The notes below the pieces were generated by a model that made no database searches, had not been told where the DNA came from, and saw only the letters and a list, made by a program, of their open reading frames with translations. Shown here piece after piece: positions 42,984 to 51,188 of a stretch of DNA of 64,000 nucleotides (position 1 is the first letter of the stretch; each line of letters starts with the position of its first letter). The translations under genes were made by a program, and so were the position numbers. This stretch comes from Arthrobacter livingstonensis (GTDB taxonomy: Bacteria > Actinomycetota > Actinomycetes > Actinomycetales > Micrococcaceae): contig NZ_QJVD01000014.1 of the NCBI RefSeq assembly GCF_003219815.1, forward strand, positions 1 to 64,000, in the 5' to 3' direction.

Positions 42984-44103
42984 CTCACTGCAACTGGGGC
43001 TCATGGTGGGCCCGGCCATCGCGGTGCCGGTCCCTGGGGACGTCATCGAGGCGCTCACCAGCGTCGAGGTCACGGCTGGCGACAACGGCCCCGGGGCCTT
43101 CACGCTCCAATTCAACATGAGCAACAACTCCGTGCTCCCCACCCTGTTCCTGGTGGCCGGCGGATCCCCGTTCCCGATTGTGCGGGTGGTGCTCACCGCA
43201 TCACTTAACGGGTCCGTGACGGTGCTGGCCGACGGCGTCGTGACCCAGGTCCAGGTGCTGCCCGGCAGCGACGCGGCGCACTCGATCCTGCAGGTCACGG
43301 GGGAGGACCTGACCAAGCTCATGGACAAGCTGGACCTGACCGGGCTGCCCTTCCCGGCCATGCCCGCCGAAGCAGCCGTGGCCCTGGTGCTGGCCAAGTA
43401 CCTTGCGCTGGGCGTGCTGCCGCTGATCGTGCCGAGCATCATGCTTGACGTGCCCATCCCCACGGAGAAGATCCCCACCCAGCAGGGCACCGACCTGAAA
43501 TACATCACGGCGCTGGCCAGGAAGGTGGGCTACGTCTTCTACCTGGCACCCGGGCCGCTGCCCGGCACCAGCACGGCGTACTGGGGCCCGCGGATCAAGG
43601 TGGGGGTGCCGCAACCGGCGCTGAACCTGGACATGGACTCCTTCACGAACGCGGTCTCCATCACCTTCACCTACAAGCCGCAAAAGGCCGTGCTGCCGCT
43701 GGTCTACATCCAAAATATACAAACCCACATCCCCCTCGTCATTCCCATCCCGCCCATCACCCCGCTCAACCCGCCGCTGGGGCTCGTGAACCCGCCGCCG
43801 TCGAACACCCTGCCGCTGAAGGACACGGCCAAATACACGCCGGCCGAAGCCATCATGGTGGGCATCGCCACGGCCGCGAACACGGCGGACACGGTGGAGG
43901 GCATCGGCTCCCTGGACGTGCTGCGCTACGGGAGGCTGCTCGCCCCGCGCCAGCTCGTGGGCGTGCGCGGGGCCGGGCTGGCCTTCGACGGCCTGTACTA
44001 CGTGGCCGAGGTCCGGCACACGATCAAGCGCGGCGAGTTCACCCAAAAGTTCACGCTGAGCCGCAACGGGCTCATCTCGACGGTATCGGCGGTGGCGGCA
44101 TGA
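42976..44103 (+). CDS. eCIS baseplate hub protein (gpD/Pvc8 N-terminal part)
   Basis: A 375-residue protein equivalent to the hub half of VgrG/Pvc8: GDVIEALTSVEVTAGDNGPGAFTLQFNMS at the start, QQGTDLKYITALARKVGYVFYLAPGP in the middle and LVGVRGAGLAFDGLYYVAEVRHTIKRGEFTQKFTLSRNGL at the end. The needle part is encoded by the next gene, so hub and spike are split as in phage P2 (D and V) rather than fused. It contains an unusual Pro/Ile-rich loop (around 43733-43815). Confidence 0.85.
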   Translation: MYSSLQLGLMVGPAIAVPVPGDVIEALTSVEVTAGDNGPGAFTLQFNMSNNSVLPTLFLVAGGSPFPIVRVVLTASLNGSVTVLADGVVTQVQVLPGSDAAHSILQVTGEDLTKLMDKLDLTGLPFPAMPAEAAVALVLAKYLALGVLPLIVPSIMLDVPIPTEKIPTQQGTDLKYITALARKVGYVFYLAPGPLPGTSTAYWGPRIKVGVPQPALNLDMDSFTNAVSITFTYKPQKAVLPLVYIQNIQTHIPLVIPIPPITPLNPPLGLVNPPPSNTLPLKDTAKYTPAEAIMVGIATAANTADTVEGIGSLDVLRYGRLLAPRQLVGVRGAGLAFDGLYYVAEVRHTIKRGEFTQKFTLSRNGLISTVSAVAA

Positions 44104-44606
44104 GCGGTGACTATTTTGGCAAGTTCCGCGGCACAGTGGTGCAAAACGTGGACCCGCAGCAGATGGGGCGCATCCAGGCGATCGTCCCCAGCGTCACCAA
44201 CGTCATCCCCGCCACCTGGGCCATGCCCTGTGCGCCGTTCACGGGCAAGCAGTCCGGCGTGTTTGTGGTGCCGGCCATTGGATCGGCCGTCTGGATCGAA
44301 TACGAGCAGGGGGACCTGGACTACCCCATCTGGACGGGTGGATTCTGGGGCAGCGCAGCCGAGGTGCCCGCGATTGCGCTCGCCGGCAACCCGCTCAGCC
44401 CCAGCATCGTGCTCCAAAGCGGGCTCGGGAACTCCATCACCATCAGCGACCTGCCGGGCCCTGCCGGCGGCATCCAAATCAAGAGCGCCGGAGGGGCCTC
44501 CATCCTGGTCAACGAAACGGGCATCACCATCACCAACGGGGCGGCCACCATTGTGCTGGCCGGGCCCACGGTCACCATCAACAACGGGGCGCTGGCCGTC
44601 ACCTGA
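44100..44606 (+). CDS. baseplate spike protein, gpV/OB-fold
   Basis: A 168-residue protein with the gpV/gp5 OB-fold: GKFRGTVVQNVDPQQMGRIQAIVPSV, IGSAVWIEYEQGDLDYPIWTGGFWGS. The C-terminal half is a beta-repeat (SILVNETGITITNGAATIVLAGPTVTINNGALAV) that would form the trimeric needle shaft. Overlaps the hub gene by four bases. Confidence 0.9.
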   Translation: MSGDYFGKFRGTVVQNVDPQQMGRIQAIVPSVTNVIPATWAMPCAPFTGKQSGVFVVPAIGSAVWIEYEQGDLDYPIWTGGFWGSAAEVPAIALAGNPLSPSIVLQSGLGNSITISDLPGPAGGIQIKSAGGASILVNETGITITNGAATIVLAGPTVTINNGALAVT

Positions 44607-44630
44607 GGGCCGCAACGAAAGGGGAACACC

Positions 44631-44954
44631 ATGCCGGGACCACTGCTCCACGTGGGCGCCACGGTGCTGTGCGCGCACGGCGGCCAGGCGCAACCTACCA
44701 CGCCCAACCCGCGCGTCTCCGTGGGCGGCCAGCCCACCGTGACGGTGTCTCCGCCGTGGGCCGTGGCCGGCTGCCCCATGCCGCCGCCGTCGGCCGGAAA
44801 CGGCCCCTGCGTCACCGCCACCTGGACAACGTCGGCCACCCGGCTCACGTCCGGCGGCCAGCCCCTGCTGCTGGCGGACAGCCAGGCGTTGTGCACGCCA
44901 ACGGCCACACCGCTGCTGCCCGTCGCCTTTCAACTGCGGGCCACCGGGATCTGA
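44631..44954 (+). CDS. PAAR-like spike tip protein
   Basis: A 107-residue protein with four cysteines and two short CxxH/Pro-rich turns (VLCAHGGQAQ, VAGCPMPPPSAGNGPC, SQALCTPTATPLLPVAF), the layout of DUF4280/PAAR-like tips that bind a metal and sharpen the spike. RBS AAAGGGG is 7 bases upstream. It follows the spike gene by 24 bases. Confidence 0.8.
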   Translation: MPGPLLHVGATVLCAHGGQAQPTTPNPRVSVGGQPTVTVSPPWAVAGCPMPPPSAGNGPCVTATWTTSATRLTSGGQPLLLADSQALCTPTATPLLPVAFQLRATGI

Positions 44955-44962
44955 GGGACGCC

Positions 44963-45325
44963 ATGAACATCGACTACCCGTGGCACTTCGACCAGCGGGG
45001 CCGCACGGCCTCCACCGACGACGCCGACCACGTGCGCGACATGATTGAGGCGTTCCTGTTCACCAACCCCGGGGAACGGGTCAACCGCCCCGATTTTGGC
45101 AGCGGACTGCAACAGCTCATCTTCGGCCCCAACAGCCCTGAACTGGCCGCCGCCCTGCAGTTCACGGTCCAGGCCGGGCTGCAGCGCTGGCTCGGCGATG
45201 TCCTGAGCGTGCAGTCGCTTACGGTGGACAGCATCGATTCCACCATCAGCGTGGACATCAGCTACGTGCTGGCCGGCGGCAGCGACGTCCAGACGGAAAC
45301 GTTTACTTCAGGTGGTACGCCATGA
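44963..45325 (+). CDS. baseplate wedge protein, gp25-like
   Basis: A 120-residue gp25 homologue (YPWHFDQRGRTASTDDADHVRDMIEAFLFTNPGERVNRPDFGSGLQQLIFGPN...). The EPR-like motif typical of the family appears here as NPGERVNRPDFG. It starts sheath assembly at the baseplate. Start at the ATG 44963, eight bases after the PAAR-like gene; overlaps the next gene by four bases. Confidence 0.9.
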   Translation: MNIDYPWHFDQRGRTASTDDADHVRDMIEAFLFTNPGERVNRPDFGSGLQQLIFGPNSPELAAALQFTVQAGLQRWLGDVLSVQSLTVDSIDSTISVDISYVLAGGSDVQTETFTSGGTP

Positions 45326-47970
45326 GTGCCGGGACTGCCGGGACGCCCTGCGGCGTCGTGTGCACTGGCGGCGGCTGTTGCGGCACGGACGTGACCCGGG
45401 CGGCCGCCTATGCCAACCGTGCGCAGCGCAACGCGATCGACTATGTGGAGGTCTCCGAGGACCAGCTGACCGTGTACGTGTATTTCATGGGTGCCGTGCC
45501 CGCCGTCGCGGGCGGTTCTGAGCCGGATGGCCTGCGGAGCGCCAACGTGCGCGTCACCGGCGGCGACGCCGTGACGGGCATCGTGGTGACCGGCCTGGCC
45601 GTACTTGAATCGGATGACGGCGCCGCCCCGGGCGACGATTCCGAGGACGACCCGGCCGGCACAGCGCTGGCCGTCACGGTGGACCGGCGCGGGGACTTCT
45701 CCAGCTACACCCTCAGCCTGGGCGTCCCCGGCCAGGACGGCGGGTGGGCCGCCCTGCCCGGCTTCGACCCAGCCTTCTCCGCCGCCTGCTTCAGCTTCAA
45801 GGCCGCCTGCCCCACCGGCATCGACTGCGTACAACCCTGCGACGCCCCGGCCCCCGCTCCACCGGACCCCTCCATCGACTACCTTGCCAAGGACTACGAA
45901 AGCTTCCGCACGCTGCTGCTGGACCGGCTCGCCACCACCATGCCGGGGTGGCAGGAACGGCACGCGGCCGACGTCGGGATCGCGCTTGTGGAGGCCATGG
46001 CCTATGCCGCGGACGAGCTGAGCTACTACCAGGACGCCGTCGGCACCGAGGCATACCTGCGCACGGCCCGCCGGAGAATTTCCGTGCGCCGGCACGTGCG
46101 CCTGGTGGACTACTACCTCCACGAAGGCTTGAACGCGCGCGCCTGGCTGACCGTGTGGACGGACCGGGACACCCCTCCCGTGGACGCCGCCGACGTCTAC
46201 TTCATCACGGGCTTCCCGGAACTGTCCGCCTCACTCGGCACCGTGCTGACGGACCATCTTTTGGCCCAGCTGCCCACCGGCGGCTACACGGTGTTTGAAC
46301 CCGTGGACCCCGCCGCCACGGTTCTGGTGTTCCGGGCCGCGCACAGCGAAATTGCGCTGGACACGGGCGGTGAACCGGAGTGTGCCCTGCCCCGGGGGTC
46401 CACCCGCGCCACCCTCGTGGACAAGGCCCTGTGGCGCCAAGCCAATCCGGAATCAGAGCTTCCCGCCCGCTGGGGCACCGACATCCCCGTTCAACCGCTG
46501 GTCCTGGCCGTGGGGGACGTGCTGGTCCTCGAGGAGGTCCGCGGACCCGCCACGGGTGACTCCGCCGACGCCGACCCCCGTCACCGGCAGGCCGTGCGGC
46601 TGACCGCCGTGACGCCTCCGGCGGACGGCGGCTGGCTCGTGGACGTGGCCTGGGACAGTGCCGACGCGCTCACCTTCACCCTGTGCCTGTCCACCCGCAC
46701 CCCGGCCCCCGGCTGCTTGCCGGTGGAGGGCATTTCCGTGGCCCGCGGCAACGTGCTGCTGGTGGACCACGGCCAGCGTGTGGCGGACCCGCCCTGGGAC
46801 CCCGTCCCGACCCTGACAGTGGCTGGCGAATGCTCCTGCGAGGACGCCGCCGTGGAGGAAACACGCACCGCCGCAGCACTCACGCCAACGCTCGCCAGGG
46901 GCCCGCTCACCCACACCGAAGCGGTGCTGCCGGGCGCCTCCGCCTGCCCGGCCGCCGATTTCCTGGTGCGCGACCCGCGGCAGGCACTGCCCGTCGTCGA
47001 ACTTTCCTTCACGGACCCCGCCACGGGAGTAGCCACGCTGTGGGAGCCGCGGCGGACCCTGCTGGACAGCGGACCCCTGGACCGGGTTTTTGTGGCGGAG
47101 ATCGACGACGACGGCCGCGCCCGGCTGCGCTTTGGCGACGGCGCCCTGGGTAAACAACCGGCCGCCGGGCTGGTGGGGACGGCGCGGTACCGGGTGGGCA
47201 ACGGGACCGTGGGCAAGGTGGGGCGGGACAGCATCGCCTTCATGGTGTTGCGGAACGCGGCCTGGAGCGGGGCCAACGTCAGGCCGCGGAATCCGCTGCC
47301 CGCCGCGGGAGGTCTGGACCCCGAAACCGTGGCCGAGGCCAGGCTGCTGGCACCGGATGAGTTCCGGCGCAGCCTGCTCCGGGCCATCACGGCCGACGAC
47401 TACGCCACCCTGGCCGGAACGCAGCCGGGCCTGCAACGGGCAGCCGCCCAACTGGCGTGGACGGGCAGCTGGTACGAGGCCCGGGTGGGCATTGATCCGT
47501 GGGGGAGCGAACAACCCGCCGCACAACTGCTTGCCGCGACCAGGACCGGGCTGGCCCCCTACCGGCGCATGGGACACGACCTCGCCGTCACCGTGGCGGA
47601 CTACGTGCCCGTCGACGTGGAGCTCTCCGTTTGCGTGTTGGCGCACTACGTCCGCGGCGACGTCCGGGGACGGCTGCTGCGCGTGCTGGGCAGCGGCACC
47701 GCCGGGTCCGGGACATTGGGCTTCTTCCACCCGGACCGGCTGACCTTTGGCGGCGGCGTGTACGTCTCGGCCCTCGTGGCGGCCGCGCAAGCCGTGCCCG
47801 GCGTCGAAAGCGTCGTGGTGACGCGGCTCCAGCGGCAGGGGCAGGACCCCAACCAGGAGCTGGAAAACGGCGTCCTGACCGTGGGGCCGCTGGAAATCGT
47901 CCGGTTGGACAACTCCCCGGACTTTCCGGACCACGGCCGGCTCACACTGACCTTGGGAGGCGGGCTATGA
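45322..47970 (+). CDS. baseplate J-like protein 1 (Pvc11-like)
   Basis: An 882-residue putative baseplate assembly protein. DPSIDYLAKDYESFRTLLLDRLATTMPGWQERHAADVGIALVEAMAYAADELSYYQDAVGTEAYL is the family's N-terminal signature. AGGLDPETVAEARLLAPDEFRRSLLRAITADDYATLAG is the gpJ core and VPVDVELSVCVLAHYVRGDVRGRLLRVL the C-terminal part. Residues 9-21 (CGVVCTGGGCCGT) form an unusual cysteine/glycine cluster. It builds the baseplate wedge with gp25 and the next protein. Confidence 0.9.
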   Translation: MSAGTAGTPCGVVCTGGGCCGTDVTRAAAYANRAQRNAIDYVEVSEDQLTVYVYFMGAVPAVAGGSEPDGLRSANVRVTGGDAVTGIVVTGLAVLESDDGAAPGDDSEDDPAGTALAVTVDRRGDFSSYTLSLGVPGQDGGWAALPGFDPAFSAACFSFKAACPTGIDCVQPCDAPAPAPPDPSIDYLAKDYESFRTLLLDRLATTMPGWQERHAADVGIALVEAMAYAADELSYYQDAVGTEAYLRTARRRISVRRHVRLVDYYLHEGLNARAWLTVWTDRDTPPVDAADVYFITGFPELSASLGTVLTDHLLAQLPTGGYTVFEPVDPAATVLVFRAAHSEIALDTGGEPECALPRGSTRATLVDKALWRQANPESELPARWGTDIPVQPLVLAVGDVLVLEEVRGPATGDSADADPRHRQAVRLTAVTPPADGGWLVDVAWDSADALTFTLCLSTRTPAPGCLPVEGISVARGNVLLVDHGQRVADPPWDPVPTLTVAGECSCEDAAVEETRTAAALTPTLARGPLTHTEAVLPGASACPAADFLVRDPRQALPVVELSFTDPATGVATLWEPRRTLLDSGPLDRVFVAEIDDDGRARLRFGDGALGKQPAAGLVGTARYRVGNGTVGKVGRDSIAFMVLRNAAWSGANVRPRNPLPAAGGLDPETVAEARLLAPDEFRRSLLRAITADDYATLAGTQPGLQRAAAQLAWTGSWYEARVGIDPWGSEQPAAQLLAATRTGLAPYRRMGHDLAVTVADYVPVDVELSVCVLAHYVRGDVRGRLLRVLGSGTAGSGTLGFFHPDRLTFGGGVYVSALVAAAQAVPGVESVVVTRLQRQGQDPNQELENGVLTVGPLEIVRLDNSPDFPDHGRLTLTLGGGL

Positions 47971-50900
47971 ACAATCCGGCAGCGGGAACCGCGGGCGTCG
48001 GCGTGTGTACCGGAGCGTGTGGTGGTGGTGGCGGCTGTGGCGGTTGCGGTGGCGCATGCGGCGCCGGCGCGGCGGCGTCCACCCCGGCAGCCACGTCCAA
48101 CCCGCCGGGACTCTCCGCCCTGGCCTGCCGGGTGGGCACCCGGACCGCCTTCCTGGCGGCCATGACGGCCCGGCTCTCCAGCGCCGACCACGCCCCGCTT
48201 GCGGCGCTGCGCACCCGGGACGGCAGTGACGCGTCCATGGCGCTGCTGGACGCCTGGGCAACAGCCGGGGACGTGCTCACCTTCTACCAGGAAAGGCTCT
48301 GCAACGAAGGCTACCTGCGCACCGCCATCGAACAACGCTCCCTGCATGAACTGGCCGCGCTGGTGGGTTGGCGCCCGCGGCCCGGCGTCGCGGCCACCGC
48401 CTACCTGGCGTACACGGTGGACCCCAACACAGCGGAGGTGCTCATTCCCGCGGGGTCCCGAGCCAACAGCATCCCAGCGCCGGGAGAGACCATGCAGGCC
48501 TTTGAAAGCAGCGACGAACTGCCCGCCCGGGCGGCCTGGAACCAGCTGCGCCCCCGCATGGCCCGCGACCAGACGGCGGCCTCCGTCATCGCCGACGGCC
48601 TGTACCTGGCCGGCACTTCCACCAATCTGGCACCCAACGACGCACTCGTGTTGGACCTGGGCACCGGGACCGTGCAGGCCGTGCGGGTCAAGGCCGTCAC
48701 CGAGGACCCCGCCGCCCAGCTGACCCGCGTTGAGCTGGCGGACTGGCAGGGCGGAAACTTTGGGGCGTCCGTCCAGCGGCAGGCCATCGCCGCAGCCAGG
48801 GAGGCCATGGCGCCCGCCGCGGGGACCGCCACGGCCCACCGCGTGGGCATCATACTTGACGGCGTGGAAGAGCTCGAGGGTGCCGTGCCGGCAGAGCTGG
48901 CCCGCCAAGCCGGTGCAAAGGCCGTGCCCGCACTGCGCCGGGAACTGGCCGCCGCACGGGAGCGGGGCTACGCCCGGCTGATCCCCGCCCTGGCGGCGGC
49001 CCACGCAATCCTGTCCTCCATCGCGGCCCCCGTTCAGGCCGGACCCCGGGCGGCCGCCGGACGGACATCCAGGGAATGGGTGGCTGGGCAGACGGCCGCG
49101 CGGCCGGCATTTCGCGCCGCCGGCAGGGAGGAGAACCCCGTGGACATCCTGGTGGACGGCCTGCTCCGCCCGGCCTCCGTGCCGCCCGCCAACGCGCAGA
49201 AACTCGAACACTCCTACAAGGCCACGTTCTCGGGCGCCGGCGAGGTGTACCCGCAGCTGCTGTCCGGCCTATACACAAACCTGGCACCAACCCTGTTCCC
49301 GGCCCTGGCCGCGGAACGCATCAGCAGTTCCACCACCTTGTCCGTGTCCGTGCTGCGCCAACACTGCCCGTTGTTTGGCCACAACGCCCCGGTACCCGGC
49401 TCCTTCAAGGGCGGCATCTACGTCCCACCCACCTCCGACTGGCCGCTGGCCCTCGACGAACACGCGAATGTGGCCTACCTTGACGGTGCACAGGATCTCC
49501 TCCAAAACGGCCAATATGTGGTGCTGGAACACGGCTCCGACACGGACCCTGGCGACTTCAAGCCCGAGCTGACACTGATCAAGACCGTCCGCACCGGGTC
49601 CCGCCGCGCCTACGGGCTGGCGGCACCGGCCACCACGATGGTCCTCTCGGACCCCTGGTGGCAGCCGCAGGGGCGTGACTTCCCCGACGGACCCGACACC
49701 ATGGGCACCTTGCGGGCATCCACTGCCCATGTCCGGCAGGAACCCCTGGAGCTGGCCCGGGAACCGGTCACCGCCGACGTCGCCGGCAGGGAACTCGAAC
49801 TGGACGGGCTCTACGACGGCCTCACAGCCGGCCGCTGGGTGGTGGTCACGGGGGTGCGCACGGACCTGGCCGCGGCCGGCGTCCAGGGCGCCGAGCTGCT
49901 CATGCTGGCCGCCGTCGTCCATACGGGCCAAAGCGGCGACGGCGGGATACTTGCGGGGGAGGACCGGCACACCTTCCTGACGTTCGCCCAGCCGCTGGCC
50001 TACACCTACCAGCGGGATACCGTCAGCGTCTTCGGCAACGTGGCCCACGCCACGCACGGGGAAACGCGGCAGGAAGTCCTTGGCGCCGGCAACGCTGCGC
50101 TGGCCCTGCAGCAGTTCACCCTCAAGCAGGCACCCCTGACATATTTGGCGGCGCCCACGCCCGCCGGCGCCGCGAGCACCCTGGTGGTGCGCGTGAACGG
50201 GGTGCAGTGGCCGGAGGTGCCGTCCCTGGGCTACCTGGCCGGCCCGCAGCGCGGATTCTTCACGAGCGATACGCCCACGGGCACCACCACCATCACCTTC
50301 GGCAATCCGCCCCACGGGCAGCGCCTCCCCACGGGAACGGACAACGTGCGGGCCGGGTACCGCAGCGGCATCGGGGCGCCGGGCAATGTCCGGGCCGGAC
50401 AAATCAGCCAGCTGGCCACCCGCCCGCTGGGTGTCACGGCCGTCACCAACCCCTTGCGGACCTCCGGCGGGGCCGGTGCCGAATCCGCTGAACTGACCCG
50501 CAGCAACGCCCCACGCTCCGTCACGGCCCTGGACCGGCTCGTGTCCGTGGGGGACTATGCGGACTTTGCCGCCACCTTCGCCGGGATCGGCAAGGCCAGC
50601 TCCGCGCTCCTGTACGCCGGCGGGTCGGCACTGCTCCAGCTCACCATCGCCGGCGTGGACGACGTGCCCATCGACGCCGGATCGGACCTGTTCCGCAACC
50701 TCCGCAGGGCCCTGGTGATCTACGGCGACCCCCAGCTGCGCGTCAACCTGGTGGCACGCGAGGCGTTGGCTCTGGTGCTCAGCGCCAACGTGAAGGTGTC
50801 CGCGGACTACGACTGGACCCTCGTGGAACCGGCCGTGCGGGCCGCCCTCCTCGGCGCCTGCGGCTTTGACGCCATGGCGCTGGGTGCTGACGTGCCCACC

Positions 50901-51188
50901 AGTGCCGTCATCGCCGTCATGGCGGCCGTCCCCGGCGTCGACTACGTTGACCTGGACATCTTCCGCACGCTCGAGGCGGCAGAGCTGACAGCCGGCGTGG
51001 CCGACCTCGCCGGGGGGCCGCCGTCCAACCTGGCACCGCAAACCGGAAACGGAATGTCCGGGCTGCCCCCGCGGCGCATTGCCGTCGCGCCGGACAGGGT
51101 GGAGGGCGGCGTGCCGCTCCCGGCCCAACTCGCCTGGTTCCAAGCCGCTGTCCCGGACAGCCTGATCCTGAACGAGGTGCGCCCATGA
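47967..51188 (+). CDS. baseplate J-like protein 2 (large)
   Basis: A 1073-residue second baseplate protein. SSADHAPLAALRTRDGSDASMALLDAWATAGDVLTFYQERLCNEGYLRTAIEQRSLHELAALVGWRPRPGVAATAYLAYTV is the typical start of the large Pvc11/Afp12-type proteins. The C-terminal third (RSVTALDRLVSVGDYADFAATFAGIGKASS..., DYDWTLVEPAVRAALLGACGFDAMALGADVPTSAVIAVMAAVPGVDYVDLDIF) is gpJ-like. The N terminus is CTGACGGGGGCGGCGGACG, a dense Cys/Gly cluster comparable to that of J-like protein 1. Four-base overlaps on both sides. Confidence 0.88.
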   Translation: MNNPAAGTAGVGVCTGACGGGGGCGGCGGACGAGAAASTPAATSNPPGLSALACRVGTRTAFLAAMTARLSSADHAPLAALRTRDGSDASMALLDAWATAGDVLTFYQERLCNEGYLRTAIEQRSLHELAALVGWRPRPGVAATAYLAYTVDPNTAEVLIPAGSRANSIPAPGETMQAFESSDELPARAAWNQLRPRMARDQTAASVIADGLYLAGTSTNLAPNDALVLDLGTGTVQAVRVKAVTEDPAAQLTRVELADWQGGNFGASVQRQAIAAAREAMAPAAGTATAHRVGIILDGVEELEGAVPAELARQAGAKAVPALRRELAAARERGYARLIPALAAAHAILSSIAAPVQAGPRAAAGRTSREWVAGQTAARPAFRAAGREENPVDILVDGLLRPASVPPANAQKLEHSYKATFSGAGEVYPQLLSGLYTNLAPTLFPALAAERISSSTTLSVSVLRQHCPLFGHNAPVPGSFKGGIYVPPTSDWPLALDEHANVAYLDGAQDLLQNGQYVVLEHGSDTDPGDFKPELTLIKTVRTGSRRAYGLAAPATTMVLSDPWWQPQGRDFPDGPDTMGTLRASTAHVRQEPLELAREPVTADVAGRELELDGLYDGLTAGRWVVVTGVRTDLAAAGVQGAELLMLAAVVHTGQSGDGGILAGEDRHTFLTFAQPLAYTYQRDTVSVFGNVAHATHGETRQEVLGAGNAALALQQFTLKQAPLTYLAAPTPAGAASTLVVRVNGVQWPEVPSLGYLAGPQRGFFTSDTPTGTTTITFGNPPHGQRLPTGTDNVRAGYRSGIGAPGNVRAGQISQLATRPLGVTAVTNPLRTSGGAGAESAELTRSNAPRSVTALDRLVSVGDYADFAATFAGIGKASSALLYAGGSALLQLTIAGVDDVPIDAGSDLFRNLRRALVIYGDPQLRVNLVAREALALVLSANVKVSADYDWTLVEPAVRAALLGACGFDAMALGADVPTSAVIAVMAAVPGVDYVDLDIFRTLEAAELTAGVADLAGGPPSNLAPQTGNGMSGLPPRRIAVAPDRVEGGVPLPAQLAWFQAAVPDSLILNEVRP

